From assembly GCA_025056835.1 (NCBI GenBank), contig JANWVS010000027.1, forward strand, positions 1 through 10,709: DNA of 10,709 nucleotides, given 5' to 3'. The notes under the pieces are model-generated. The model searched no databases, was not told where the DNA came from, and saw nothing but the letters and a program-made list of their open reading frames with translations. The stretch comes from Gemmataceae bacterium (GTDB lineage: Bacteria; Planctomycetota; Planctomycetia; Gemmatales; Gemmataceae). The translations under genes and the position numbers were made by a program. Below are positions 1 through 6,353 of this stretch, in pieces (position 1 is the first letter of the stretch; the number at the start of each line of letters is the position of its first letter).

Positions 1-249
1 GAACGTCTCCATGACCTCCGTCAATTGCTCCAGGGCATCGAGATCGTCCGGCGCCAACGTGAGGTACTGGTGCAGATAGGCCAAGCCGACCGCGGAGCGG
101 CCTTCTTCGAGGGCTTTTTGGCCGCGCTGGAGCAAGTAGTGGGCGTTGCGGCGGACTTGGTAGGCGTGCCAGGCGTGCACGACCACGGCCAGCACCGCCA
201 ACGTGCCGATCGTCCACAGCAGGAGGCGCACATTGACTCGTCGAGCCAT
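1..249 (-). CDS. Membrane-anchored TPR-like protein, N-terminal part (runs off window)
   Basis: The reading frame opens at an ATG at 249-247 and stays open for 83 codons to the window edge, so only the N-terminus is seen. Residues 1-8 are basic (MARRVNVR). Residues 9-27 form one hydrophobic helix (LLLWTIGTLAVLAVVVHAW), a signal anchor that would leave the rest outside the cytoplasmic face. Residues 36-80 read as an amphipathic helix pair with TPR-like spacing (YLLQRGQKALEEGRSAVG, then YLHQYLTLAPDDLDALEQL), including the typical Ala/Gly and 'APDD' turn positions. TPR proteins are scaffolds; the partner cannot be told from this fragment. There is no Shine-Dalgarno sequence before the start. Instead a perfect TATAAT lies 6 bp upstream, which may mean a leaderless transcript. 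The gene follows the terminator of the upstream PEP-CTERM gene, so it is probably its own transcription unit. The TPR call is by pattern only. Confidence 0.7.
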   Translation of the reverse strand, partial: MARRVNVRLLLWTIGTLAVLAVVVHAWHAYQVRRNAHYLLQRGQKALEEGRSAVGLAYLHQYLTLAPDDLDALEQLTEVMETF

Positions 250-255
250 CAAAGA

Positions 256-261
256 ATTATA
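256..261 (-). promoter_or_regulatory. Candidate -10 box (TATAAT) for the TPR gene
   Basis: The minus strand reads TATAAT, a perfect match to the sigma-70-type -10 hexamer, separated from the ATG at 249 by six bases (TCTTTG). Initiation about 7 bp downstream of the hexamer would fall on or next to the A of the ATG. No good -35 hexamer lies at 16-18 bp (the 17-bp position reads CAGCGA) and there is no TG extension, so this rests on the -10 match alone. Confidence 0.35.
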
Positions 262-313
262 GGCCACGAAGCGGTGTCTCGCTGCCGAGCAGGCGCCGAG
301 GGGGCCTGCCGAC

Positions 314-345
314 AAAAAAAGCCCTGATCGGCTGGATCAGGGCTT
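314..345 (-). terminator. Intrinsic terminator of the PEP-CTERM gene
   Basis: On the minus strand a perfect 11-bp stem (AAGCCCTGATC pairing with GATCAGGGCTT, arms at 335-345 and 319-329) with a 5-nt loop (CAGCC) runs straight into a seven-residue T tract (314-320, read as A on the plus strand). This is a textbook Rho-independent terminator. It begins about 30 nt past the stop codon of the PEP-CTERM gene at 375 and separates that gene from the downstream TPR gene. Confidence 0.9.
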
Positions 346-374
346 GGTGCTGCCCGAGGGGGGTCGATGGTTGT

Positions 375-1988
375 TCAGACAGGGACGAGCGTTTTGCGGC
401 GAGCCAGCCACCAGAAGCCCGGCAGGCCGAGCAAGCCCAGCAGCAGGGTCCCGGGTTCCGGAATGACGCAGCCGTTGCCATTGCCGCCATTGCCGCCGTT
501 GCCGCCCATTTGGAACATCTTCTGCAATTGGGCCTGGAGCTGGGCCTGCAACTGCAAGGCGGTCAAGGCGTTGATGTTGGTGTTGTTGATCGTGGGGGCA
601 TCGGTTTGTTCCTGGCCCTGGCCCCCTCCGCCCCAGCCGCCGCCTTGCATGCCGCCGCCAAACATCCCGGGGCGAGCCATGCCCAAGGCGCCGGCCGGGA
701 TGACTCCCATACCACCGCCGCCGGAGCCGCCGGCATAACCGGTGACACCGCCGCCGACCACGGGGGTCAGGACGCCGCCGCCGGGGGGCGCCGGAGCTTC
801 GAAGGCGCTGGGCCGGGGGCTGGGAATGTTGACGCCGACCGCCGCCGCCACGCTTGCGGCTGCCTCACCGACGGCCGGCCCTCGATCCGCCACCAAGCGG
901 AATTCGCTCTCAAGGTCCGCCGGTGCCATTGCGGCTTCTTCGCTGTCCTTAATGCGGATCGGCTGATCGATCGGCGGCGCGTCGGAGGTGAAGCCGAAGA
1001 TGACGCTGTGCTCCCCTTCCGCAATCATCGGCACGTTCTTCCAGTCAACCCGGAAGATGCCGCGAATCGGCTCGCCGCCGGTGCGCTCGTAATCCATGGG
1101 CGTGATCGGCAGGTCGGCATAGATGAGCTGCACGAAATCGGGGCGCCGGCCGCCGTGCATTCCGCGTTCTTTGAGCGCCACTGCACGGACGCCCGTGATG
1201 CGGTCTTTGGTCAACGGCAGGCTTTCGGCAATGCCGACCTTGTCGTTGTCCACCTTAAAGGCCAGTTTGCGATCATGGTCGATGCGGCGAGAGACGGCGC
1301 CGGGACGATAATCCTTGTCCGGCAAAGTCGCACTGATCAGGGGGCTGCTGCTCGCCACGACGCGCAGGCCTTGGGCCTTTTGCAGGTTTTTGTCGAAGGT
1401 TCGTAAGGAAAAGCCGGCGTCGGTGAAGTAGCCCCACGACGTGATCTGTCGGGGATCAATGACCAGCCGCAGCGAAAAGGAGGCGATGTCCTCGGTCAGT
1501 TTCCGGTTTTCGTTTGCCGGCCGCAGAGCGACGCCAATCTCCCCGGTCTTGGTCGGACGATTCAGCTTCGGATCGTGGACAGCCCGATCATTGACGACTT
1601 GATAGAGGTACAGATACTCGGCTTCGGTGTCGAGATGGGGCGAGACGCCGCGGCGAATGTTTTCACCCTCGACGAAGTGGGAATCGAAGTTGGGACCGAT
1701 CCCCCAGCTGTCGCCCAGGCGCCCCACCCGGCGGAAGACGGCGTAGTAGACCGTTCCCCCCAGGATTTTCCCGCCGGAGTCTTGCAAGTTGGGTCCCAAG
1801 GGCGTGCCGGGGGTGACGTAACCTGCCGTCACCAAGTTCGCCGGCCGCACGTAGTCGAGCGGTTCAAACTTCTTGGCCTCTTCGAGCTTTTTGTCCTGCG
1901 CGCGCGACGCGTCGGAGACCGCGGCTAGGACACAGACGCTCGCCACAAAAATCCGCCACCACGCTCGTTGACACAGGATTCGGCTCAT
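375..1988 (-). CDS. Secreted PEP-CTERM domain protein of unknown function
   Basis: A 537-residue protein. Residues 1-30 look like a signal peptide: basic/aromatic start, hydrophobic core FVASVCVLAAV, and a possible cleavage site after S-R-A. Residues about 35-330 form a globular region rich in beta-like segments (for example GGTVYYAVFRRVG and LYLYQVVNDR) that matches no domain I know. Residues about 380-505 are low-complexity Gly/Pro/Gln sequence with a short L-Q-A-Q-L-Q repeat and a G-G-N repeat. Residues 507-537 are a PEP-CTERM sorting signal: Cys-Val-Ile then PEPGT, a Leu/Gly-rich membrane segment, Trp-Trp, a basic A-R-R-K cluster and a five-residue tail. In this family the tail is recognised by an exosortase, which must be encoded elsewhere. 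The likely fate is export and processing at the envelope. The start at 1988 is chosen because the signal peptide follows directly; no strong Shine-Dalgarno is visible. A strong terminator follows, so it is probably monocistronic. Confidence 0.9.
   Translation of the reverse strand: MSRILCQRAWWRIFVASVCVLAAVSDASRAQDKKLEEAKKFEPLDYVRPANLVTAGYVTPGTPLGPNLQDSGGKILGGTVYYAVFRRVGRLGDSWGIGPNFDSHFVEGENIRRGVSPHLDTEAEYLYLYQVVNDRAVHDPKLNRPTKTGEIGVALRPANENRKLTEDIASFSLRLVIDPRQITSWGYFTDAGFSLRTFDKNLQKAQGLRVVASSSPLISATLPDKDYRPGAVSRRIDHDRKLAFKVDNDKVGIAESLPLTKDRITGVRAVALKERGMHGGRRPDFVQLIYADLPITPMDYERTGGEPIRGIFRVDWKNVPMIAEGEHSVIFGFTSDAPPIDQPIRIKDSEEAAMAPADLESEFRLVADRGPAVGEAAASVAAAVGVNIPSPRPSAFEAPAPPGGGVLTPVVGGGVTGYAGGSGGGGMGVIPAGALGMARPGMFGGGMQGGGWGGGGQGQEQTDAPTINNTNINALTALQLQAQLQAQLQKMFQMGGNGGNGGNGNGCVIPEPGTLLLGLLGLPGFWWLARRKTLVPV
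475..507 (-). repeat. 9-bp tandem repeat encoding the Gly-Gly-Asn tract
   Basis: On the plus strand the units TTGCCGCCA, TTGCCGCCG and TTGCCGCCC follow each other at 481-507, preceded by a partial TTGCCA at 475-480. The DNA repeat encodes the G-G-N repeats just before the PEP-CTERM tail of the gene at 375-1988. Such in-frame minisatellites change length easily, so linker length may vary between strains. Confidence 0.75.
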
Positions 1989-2046
1989 ACACAGACTCGG
2001 GTTGCTAGGAAATTCCAGGGTGTTCCGCTACCACCGCTGTATGCAA

Positions 2047-2052
2047 TTTATA
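2047..2052 (-). promoter_or_regulatory. Candidate -10 box (TATAAA) for the PEP-CTERM gene, in an AT island
   Basis: The 201-bp gap 1989-2189 between two minus-strand genes holds one conspicuous AT-rich island (about 2039-2055) in otherwise GC-rich DNA. It has two TATGC words flanking AATTTA on the plus strand, and the minus strand reads TATAAA. Initiation there would give a leader of about 50 nt before the ATG at 1988. No convincing -35 is found. I see no terminator or small gene in the rest of the gap. Confidence 0.3.
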
Positions 2053-2189
2053 TGCCGACGGCTCGCGAATCGACGACCGGCTGCCGACAACCGCCGTTTT
2101 AGCTGCTTTCAGCGTCAGCTGCCCGAGCGGCCCCTCGCGCCGCCGCCTGGCCGATCGTTCCTCTCCGCACGCCGGCTTTACAACGCGCG

Positions 2190-3158
2190 CTAACCTTGGT
2201 TAACAGCCTTTTCCGCCTCCACCGGGTTGCGCAACACGCCGATGCCTTCGATCTCGCAGACCACTTCGTCGCCGGGACGCAAGTAAATCGGCGGCTTGCG
2301 CGCATGGCCGACTCCCTCCGGCGTGCCGGTGACGATCAAGTCGCCAGGCTCGAGCGTGATGAAGTCGGACAGGATGGAAATCAAGGCAGCGACCGGAAAA
2401 ATCATTTGGGCCGTCGAGGCATCTTGCATCACCTTGCCGTTCACCCGCAACGACAGGCGAAGCTTTTGCGGATCCGGCACGGCGGTCGCCGCACGCACAC
2501 ACGGACCGACCGGCAAAAACGTATCGTGCCACTTGCCGTGCAGCCAGTCGAAGTAGCGGTCCTTCTCCCGCGGTTTGCGCTTGGGGTTGATCTGGAACCG
2601 GCGGTCGGAGACGTCGTTGCAAATCGTGTAGCCGGCGACGCAGCTGAGGGCCTCTTTTTCAGTAACGTGCCGGGCCTTTCGCCCGATGACGACCCCGAGT
2701 TCCACCTCCCAATCGATGTGATGCGGCGATACGCGCGGAAGGACGATCGGAGCACCCGGATCGGTCAGGGTGGTGCTGGGCGGCTTCCAGAAGAAATAGG
2801 GAAAGGTCTCGGCGCGCTCCACCGCCTGACCGCCTCCTTCGATGATATGGGCCGCGTAGTTGCCCGCCAGAAGAATGACCTTTTTCGGCTCCGGGATCGG
2901 CACGCGCAGCCGCGCTTCCTTGGTCGGTCGGCTCAGTCGGCGTTGCTCGGCCGCCGGCAGCTTGCGGAAAGTTTCCGCAAATTGTTGCACGGCCTGCCAA
3001 TTGCGGCCGTTGGGCGGCAGATAATCGAGCACATTGTTGGATGGGGCCGGCAGCGGCACCATCAACTCCGCGGCCGTGCGATGGATGGGCACGAGGCTGT
3101 CGTCGTTGTAGATCGCCACCTCCACGTTACCGTTGTGTTGATACCGGCACAGTCGCAT
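2190..3158 (-). CDS. Fumarylacetoacetate hydrolase (FAH) family protein
   Basis: A 322-residue enzyme of the FAH superfamily, whose members cleave or isomerise beta-diketo or oxo acids (fumarylacetoacetate, acylpyruvates, oxaloacetate, homoprotocatechuate-pathway intermediates) with a divalent metal. Family marks are in order: GNYAAH at 99-104 (the usual N-Y-x-x-H), KPPSTTLTDPGAPIVLP at 125-141, the ligand region DWEVELGVVIG at 149-159 with Glu151 and Glu153, NDVSDR at 181-186 with Asp182, DTFLPVGP at 212-219 and TGTPEGVG at 277-284. Metal ligands therefore look intact. Residues 1-90 match the variable N-terminal domain of the longer subgroup. The start at 3158 was chosen over an in-frame ATG 33 bp upstream because GGAGGT sits 6 bp before it. 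The substrate cannot be told from motifs, and neighbours do not point to an aromatic degradation pathway. It is transcribed divergently from the radical SAM gene. Confidence 0.93.
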   Translation of the reverse strand: MRLCRYQHNGNVEVAIYNDDSLVPIHRTAAELMVPLPAPSNNVLDYLPPNGRNWQAVQQFAETFRKLPAAEQRRLSRPTKEARLRVPIPEPKKVILLAGNYAAHIIEGGGQAVERAETFPYFFWKPPSTTLTDPGAPIVLPRVSPHHIDWEVELGVVIGRKARHVTEKEALSCVAGYTICNDVSDRRFQINPKRKPREKDRYFDWLHGKWHDTFLPVGPCVRAATAVPDPQKLRLSLRVNGKVMQDASTAQMIFPVAALISILSDFITLEPGDLIVTGTPEGVGHARKPPIYLRPGDEVVCEIEGIGVLRNPVEAEKAVNQG

Positions 3159-3164
3159 CAGCTC

Positions 3165-3170
3165 ACCTCC
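3165..3170 (-). promoter_or_regulatory. Strong Shine-Dalgarno fixing the FAH-family start
   Basis: The minus strand reads GGAGGT followed by GAGCTG and then the ATG at 3158-3156. The spacing of 6 nt is near ideal and decides the start over the earlier in-frame ATG at 3191. Confidence 0.8.
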
Positions 3171-3198
3171 GCCTGCGGGCCCGATGGACACTTCCGTA

Positions 3199-3204
3199 AT
3201 TGTA
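3199..3204 (-). promoter_or_regulatory. Candidate -10 box (TACAAT) for the FAH-family gene
   Basis: The minus strand reads TACAAT, five of six matches to TATAAT, which would place the transcript start near 3192 and give a leader of about 34 nt that includes the Shine-Dalgarno. Where the -35 should lie there is no good match; that place is occupied by the palindrome at 3205-3227. A promoter that depends on an activator would fit, but this is inference. Confidence 0.35.
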
Positions 3205-3227
3205 TCCCGGCGACTCCGTCGCCAGGA
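3205..3227. repeat. Inverted repeat, operator- or hairpin-like
   Basis: A perfect 6-bp palindrome with a 3-bp centre (GGCGAC-TCC-GTCGCC, 3209-3223) extends on both sides, after one mismatch, by TCC and GGA, giving 9 of 10 paired positions. It sits directly upstream of the candidate TACAAT of the FAH-family gene and partly overlaps the first unit of the tandem repeat at 3221. It could be a regulator binding site or a short RNA hairpin. There is no T tract, so it is not an intrinsic terminator. Confidence 0.55.
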
Positions 3228-3273
3228 AAAATACTCCCTCGCCAGGAAAAATACTCCCTCGCCGGGAAAAATA
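3221..3273. repeat. 20-bp tandem repeat in the divergent intergenic region
   Basis: The 20-bp unit GCCAGGAAAAATACTCCCTC occurs at 3221-3240 and again without change at 3241-3260. A third partial unit follows at 3261-3273 with one substitution (GCCGGGAAAAATA). The 10 bases just before the array (CGACTCCGTC) resemble the end of a unit. The A-rich core contrasts with the GC-rich surroundings. Two exact copies next to a degrading third suggest recent duplication, or a repeated protein-binding site between two divergent genes. Confidence 0.85.
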
Positions 3274-3339
3274 TCGGAGCCGGCGTCGGCGGCAAAGGCC
3301 GCACGGCGGGTTGGGGGGCCGAGGAGAGGGTACGCGGCG

Positions 3340-3360
3340 GCCCGCCACCGAGCAGCGGGC
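3340..3360. other. GC hairpin just upstream of the radical SAM gene
   Basis: GCCCGC (3340-3345) and GCGGGC (3355-3360) form a perfect 6-bp GC stem around a 9-nt loop. It ends 16 nt before the chosen GTG start of the radical SAM gene and would sit in its leader RNA if transcription starts upstream. With no T tract it is not an intrinsic terminator. It may affect translation, or be part of a dispersed palindromic repeat. Confidence 0.4.
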
Positions 3361-3376
3361 TACTTATAGGGGCATT

Positions 3377-4459
3377 GTGGACAAAGGCACCCCAAGAGTA
3401 TTTCGATACACCCGCTCGGTCGGCGACAAGCCGGGCGAATTGACAAGCCGGTTGACGTCGGGTAAGCTGAAGTGGCTTTTCGAAGCAAAGGCAGGCATGG
3501 GTCGTTTCGTCCACAGCGATTACGTCGAACTGACGATGCACTTCCGGTGCAACCTCAAGTGCGAACATTGCATGATTGAGGGCACCATGGATTGGCTGGA
3601 GCCGGAGTCCATCGCCCGTTTGCGCCAGGTCATTGAGTACAATCTCCGCGCGCGTCAATGGCGCGGCCTGATCCTGACTGGGGCCGAGATCACCCTTCGC
3701 AAGGACCTGCCCGAACTTGCCCGTCTCGCCCGGGCCAACGGCTTCGAGCACGTTCGCATCCAGACGCACGGCATGCGCCTGGCCGAGAAGCCGTACCTGC
3801 AAGAATTGATTGATGCCGGGGTGGACGAGTTCTTCGTCAGCGTGGCCGGGTCCGACGCCGCCACGCACGACGCGATCACCACCGTTGCCGGTTCCTACGA
3901 CAAGACACGGCGCGGCCTGGAGAACCTCGACGCCTATCCGCACGTCATGGTGATCACGAACACCGTCGTCACCAAGCGCAGCTATCAACTGCTCCCCGGC
4001 GTCGTGGAGGCGCTCGCCCATCTGAAGCGGCTCGTGCAGATGGAATTCTGGAATTATTGGCCGATGACCGAGAGCGATGAGAAAGACCTGTGCGTTTCGC
4101 ATCTCGACGTGCTGCCCTATCTGCGCGAGGCGATTCATCGCGCCTGGGCACTTGGCCGCGAGGTCGAAGTCAAGAACTTTCCCGAGTGCCTGCTCGGCCC
4201 GGATCGTCGTGCCCTGGACAATCGCCAGCCGAAACTGCTCATCGATCCGGCGTTCTGGCAGGAGTTTCGCCGCAACGGCTTCGAGCAGTGCGTCCACCGG
4301 GCGACGTGCGGTTACGAGCACTGTCTGGGGCTGAACTCGGCATATATTCAGAAGTTCGGCTGGCAGGCCGAGGCGCTGACGCCGTTTCCGCCGCGGCACC
4401 GTTCAACCCTGCCTGCCGGCGACCGCGTGGCGTTGCCAGTCGTCGCCCGGGGCGTTTAG
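3377..4459 (+). CDS. Radical SAM enzyme with probable auxiliary Fe-S cluster site
   Basis: A 360-residue protein (GTG start). CNLKCEHC at 58-65 is the C-x3-C-x2-C motif that binds the [4Fe-4S] cluster which splits S-adenosylmethionine. LTGAEITLRKDL at 100-111 is the SAM-contacting GGE-type motif with Ala for the second Gly. THGMRLAE and FFVSVAGSD follow as expected for strands of the partial TIM barrel. Near the C-terminus Cys271, Cys305, Cys311 and Cys316 (the last three in CVHRATCGYEHC) likely hold a second cluster, as in SPASM/Twitch-like enzymes, but the spacing is not one I can name. The substrate is unknown; such enzymes often modify peptides or cofactors. The start is uncertain. GTG 3377 has AGGGG 4 nt upstream and keeps the plausible segment SGKLKWLFEAKAG; ATG 3497 would give 320 residues and also keeps the cluster. 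The next gene starts 8 bp after the stop, so the two form an operon and may be partners. Confidence 0.88.
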   Translation: MDKGTPRVFRYTRSVGDKPGELTSRLTSGKLKWLFEAKAGMGRFVHSDYVELTMHFRCNLKCEHCMIEGTMDWLEPESIARLRQVIEYNLRARQWRGLILTGAEITLRKDLPELARLARANGFEHVRIQTHGMRLAEKPYLQELIDAGVDEFFVSVAGSDAATHDAITTVAGSYDKTRRGLENLDAYPHVMVITNTVVTKRSYQLLPGVVEALAHLKRLVQMEFWNYWPMTESDEKDLCVSHLDVLPYLREAIHRAWALGREVEVKNFPECLLGPDRRALDNRQPKLLIDPAFWQEFRRNGFEQCVHRATCGYEHCLGLNSAYIQKFGWQAEALTPFPPRHRSTLPAGDRVALPVVARGV

Positions 4460-4467
4460 GTGTGCCG

Positions 4468-6210
4468 ATGGACGTACCCGAGCGGGCCAACTGCCACGCC
4501 AGCTTGCTGTGGCAACTGGTCGAAGACCTGCACGTGCGTTACGCGCACGAGCGGTCCGTGCGCCTTTGCCCCGGGGCGGTGCTCGCCAATCGTCTGCTGC
4601 TGACTTTGAGCAAAGCGGAGCTGGGCGAAGGACCGCGGGAAGCCATCCTGCCGATCTGCCGGCGTCTGTCGATGCCCGCCGCGGCCCTGGATGCGGTCGA
4701 GCGCCAGCTCGCCGCCGCCAAGTTCATCCACTTCGGCTTCGAGGAGAACCGGCACGGCTGCCTGTTTAAGCTTTATCTCGAATTCGGCTTCAACCCCCAG
4801 GCGCCCGGCAAGGAAGTGCTGCTGCACCGTGCGTTCAAATGGGAAGTCGGCGGCGGCGGGCTCGTCGAAACGAAATATGTCTGGTACCCGGGTTTGTCGG
4901 TCGCCGCGATCGAGGAACGACTCCAGCACGTGTACCGGGGAACGGGACCGTCGCTGGAGACGGCTTGTGCCATCGTTCGGCTGGCCGGGGCGCGTGCCAA
5001 GCATGATCTCAGCTATCTTGAGGTGAACGAGGAGGCCAACGCCCGCCGCTCGTTCGATCTCAACGTGTACGACGTCGGCCTGCGCATCCAGGACCTGGAG
5101 CCGTGGCTGCGGGCGATGTGCGACCAGTTCGGCATCGCCTGGCACGACTTTGCCCCGCTCTACGACGCGATTCATGAGCGCCGGTTCGGGCATCTGGCGG
5201 GGGGGACGCATCGCGGCGGCGAGGACTTCTTCAACCTCTATTACGGCGTGGAGTGGCGCGAAGCCAAGGGGCGTACCGTGCGGACCGGCTGGGACAAAGG
5301 CGCCATGAAACGGTTGGAGACGACGACCGATCAGGACCAGTACTACAACTACTGCTGGTGGCCGTACCTTCCCGTCGCCCCCACGGAAAACAAATGGCGG
5401 GCAGAAAGCCTCCTGCGGCATTCGTTCGAGGCGGCGGGGCTGGACGAGCGGGCCGGGCTGCTCGTAGAAACGATCCAGCAGGACATTGGCCGCTTCCGCA
5501 CGGTCTGGGGGGTGAAATGGTTGCCGGCCCAGCCGACTCCCTCGGACCTGCCGGCCGGCGCTGCCGTTGGCGGCCGGCTTGGCTGGGAGTACTACTTTTA
5601 CGACTATCAGCGGCGGCAGCGCACAGTGTCGATCACGCGCGTGCTGGAGACGATTCGAGCCTTGCTGCCCTGCGGCGTGCGGGTGAACGAAAACCTCCCC
5701 TACTTCATGTTTTCCCTCGACATTTCCGCCGAGCTGTTGTCGGGCGACAAGCGGCTCGACGTGGTCCACATGTACCTGGGCAACCCGGGCAGCAAGGTAT
5801 CGTCGGGAGTTGCCTACGCCATGACCGAAACAGGCCACACGCTGGAGAATTTCTATTTCTTCTTCGACGCCCAGCGCGATCTGCGCGAAGCGGCGGAGAA
5901 GCTATACTGCTCGTCCCACGTCGATGCCGACCTTATCGACGTGGATCGGCTGCTGATTCCCGAGCTGCGCGACTGCCACACCATCTGCATCGCCAACAAG
6001 CAGAAGAACGACACGGTGTACTTCTCCGGCGTGAACGTCGATCAGTTCATCTTTTTCCTGAAAATGCTGCATTATCCTCGGGAAATCATTGAGTTTGTCG
6101 AGGACAACCGCGGCAAGCTGGATCACCTTCTCTACGACGTGGGTTTCGACTTTGTCGCACGGGGCGCCGACGTGCAGTACGTCAAGAGCGGTTACTACGG
6201 TGTGTTTTGA
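4468..6210 (+). CDS. Unrecognised 580-residue protein paired with the radical SAM enzyme
   Basis: I do not recognise this protein. It is soluble-looking, with no signal peptide, membrane segment or cofactor motif. It seems to have two parts joined near 265-345. In each, short beta hairpins alternate with helices. N-part: FIHFGFEENRHGCLFKLYLE (86-105), VLLHRAFKWEV (117-127), RRSFDLNVYDVGLRIQDLEP (193-212), GHLAGGTHRGGEDFFNLYYG (241-260). C-part: GWEYYFYDYQRRQRTVSITR (372-391), PYFMFSLDIS (411-420), VVHMYLGNPG (432-441), NFYFFFD (461-467), NDTVYFSGVNVDQFIFFL (514-531), HLLYDVGFDF (553-562), KSGYYGVF at the end. The count and K-x-Y-type strands remind me of ABBA-type (PT-barrel) prenyltransferases; this is a fold-level hunch only. 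It is rich in aromatic residues. The ATG at 4468 is chosen; a GTG at 4462 would add two residues. It lies 8 bp after the radical SAM stop, which argues for joint expression. The real gene is certain; its function is open. Confidence 0.85.
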   Translation: MDVPERANCHASLLWQLVEDLHVRYAHERSVRLCPGAVLANRLLLTLSKAELGEGPREAILPICRRLSMPAAALDAVERQLAAAKFIHFGFEENRHGCLFKLYLEFGFNPQAPGKEVLLHRAFKWEVGGGGLVETKYVWYPGLSVAAIEERLQHVYRGTGPSLETACAIVRLAGARAKHDLSYLEVNEEANARRSFDLNVYDVGLRIQDLEPWLRAMCDQFGIAWHDFAPLYDAIHERRFGHLAGGTHRGGEDFFNLYYGVEWREAKGRTVRTGWDKGAMKRLETTTDQDQYYNYCWWPYLPVAPTENKWRAESLLRHSFEAAGLDERAGLLVETIQQDIGRFRTVWGVKWLPAQPTPSDLPAGAAVGGRLGWEYYFYDYQRRQRTVSITRVLETIRALLPCGVRVNENLPYFMFSLDISAELLSGDKRLDVVHMYLGNPGSKVSSGVAYAMTETGHTLENFYFFFDAQRDLREAAEKLYCSSHVDADLIDVDRLLIPELRDCHTICIANKQKNDTVYFSGVNVDQFIFFLKMLHYPREIIEFVEDNRGKLDHLLYDVGFDFVARGADVQYVKSGYYGVF

Positions 6211-6353
6211 AGGCAACGGCGGCCCCTTTCGGCGGTTCGGCAGCGCGATCGTCTCGACCGACGGCTGTGCGGCGTCGGTAGCGGCTGCCTCCGGCCGACA
6301 AGGCCGAACGCATCGCCAGCCGGCCGCCTTGGGCCGCTTCGGCTGCTCGGGCT

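Noticed and set aside
2101..2120. Inverted repeat AGCTG/CAGCT downstream of the FAH-family gene as a terminator
   Set aside because: Short arms, a 10-nt loop and no T tract on the minus strand.
3221..3273. CRISPR array
   Set aside because: The 20-bp units are directly abutting with no spacers, there are fewer than three full copies and no cas-like gene is nearby.
3184..3369. Small 61-residue frame as a possible precursor peptide for the radical SAM enzyme
   Set aside because: The translation is Arg/Ala-rich and comes mostly from repeat DNA, with no ribosome site, leader-like sequence or core motif. I found no credible precursor peptide in the window.
3200..3376. N-terminal extension of the radical SAM frame back to an ATG at 3200
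   Set aside because: The extra 59 residues are read through the 20-bp tandem repeat and the GC hairpin and are Arg/Pro/Gly-rich without structure; a start at GTG 3377 with AGGGG upstream fits better.
3158..4399. Long minus-strand frame opposite the radical SAM gene
   Set aside because: It has no recognisable domain, and the plus strand carries clear radical SAM motifs over the same stretch; it is a GC-rich antisense shadow. The same applies to the minus-strand frames opposite the 580-residue and surface protein genes.
4090..4467. Longer form of the 580-residue protein starting inside the radical SAM gene
   Set aside because: It would overlap the radical SAM coding sequence, including the conserved cysteine region, by about 370 bp in another frame; the ATG at 4468, 8 bp after the radical SAM stop, is a normal operon start.
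6292..6306. Hairpin CGGCC-GACAA-GGCCG as a terminator between the convergent genes
   Set aside because: Only a 5-bp stem and no T tract on either strand; such short GC stems are expected by chance in this DNA.
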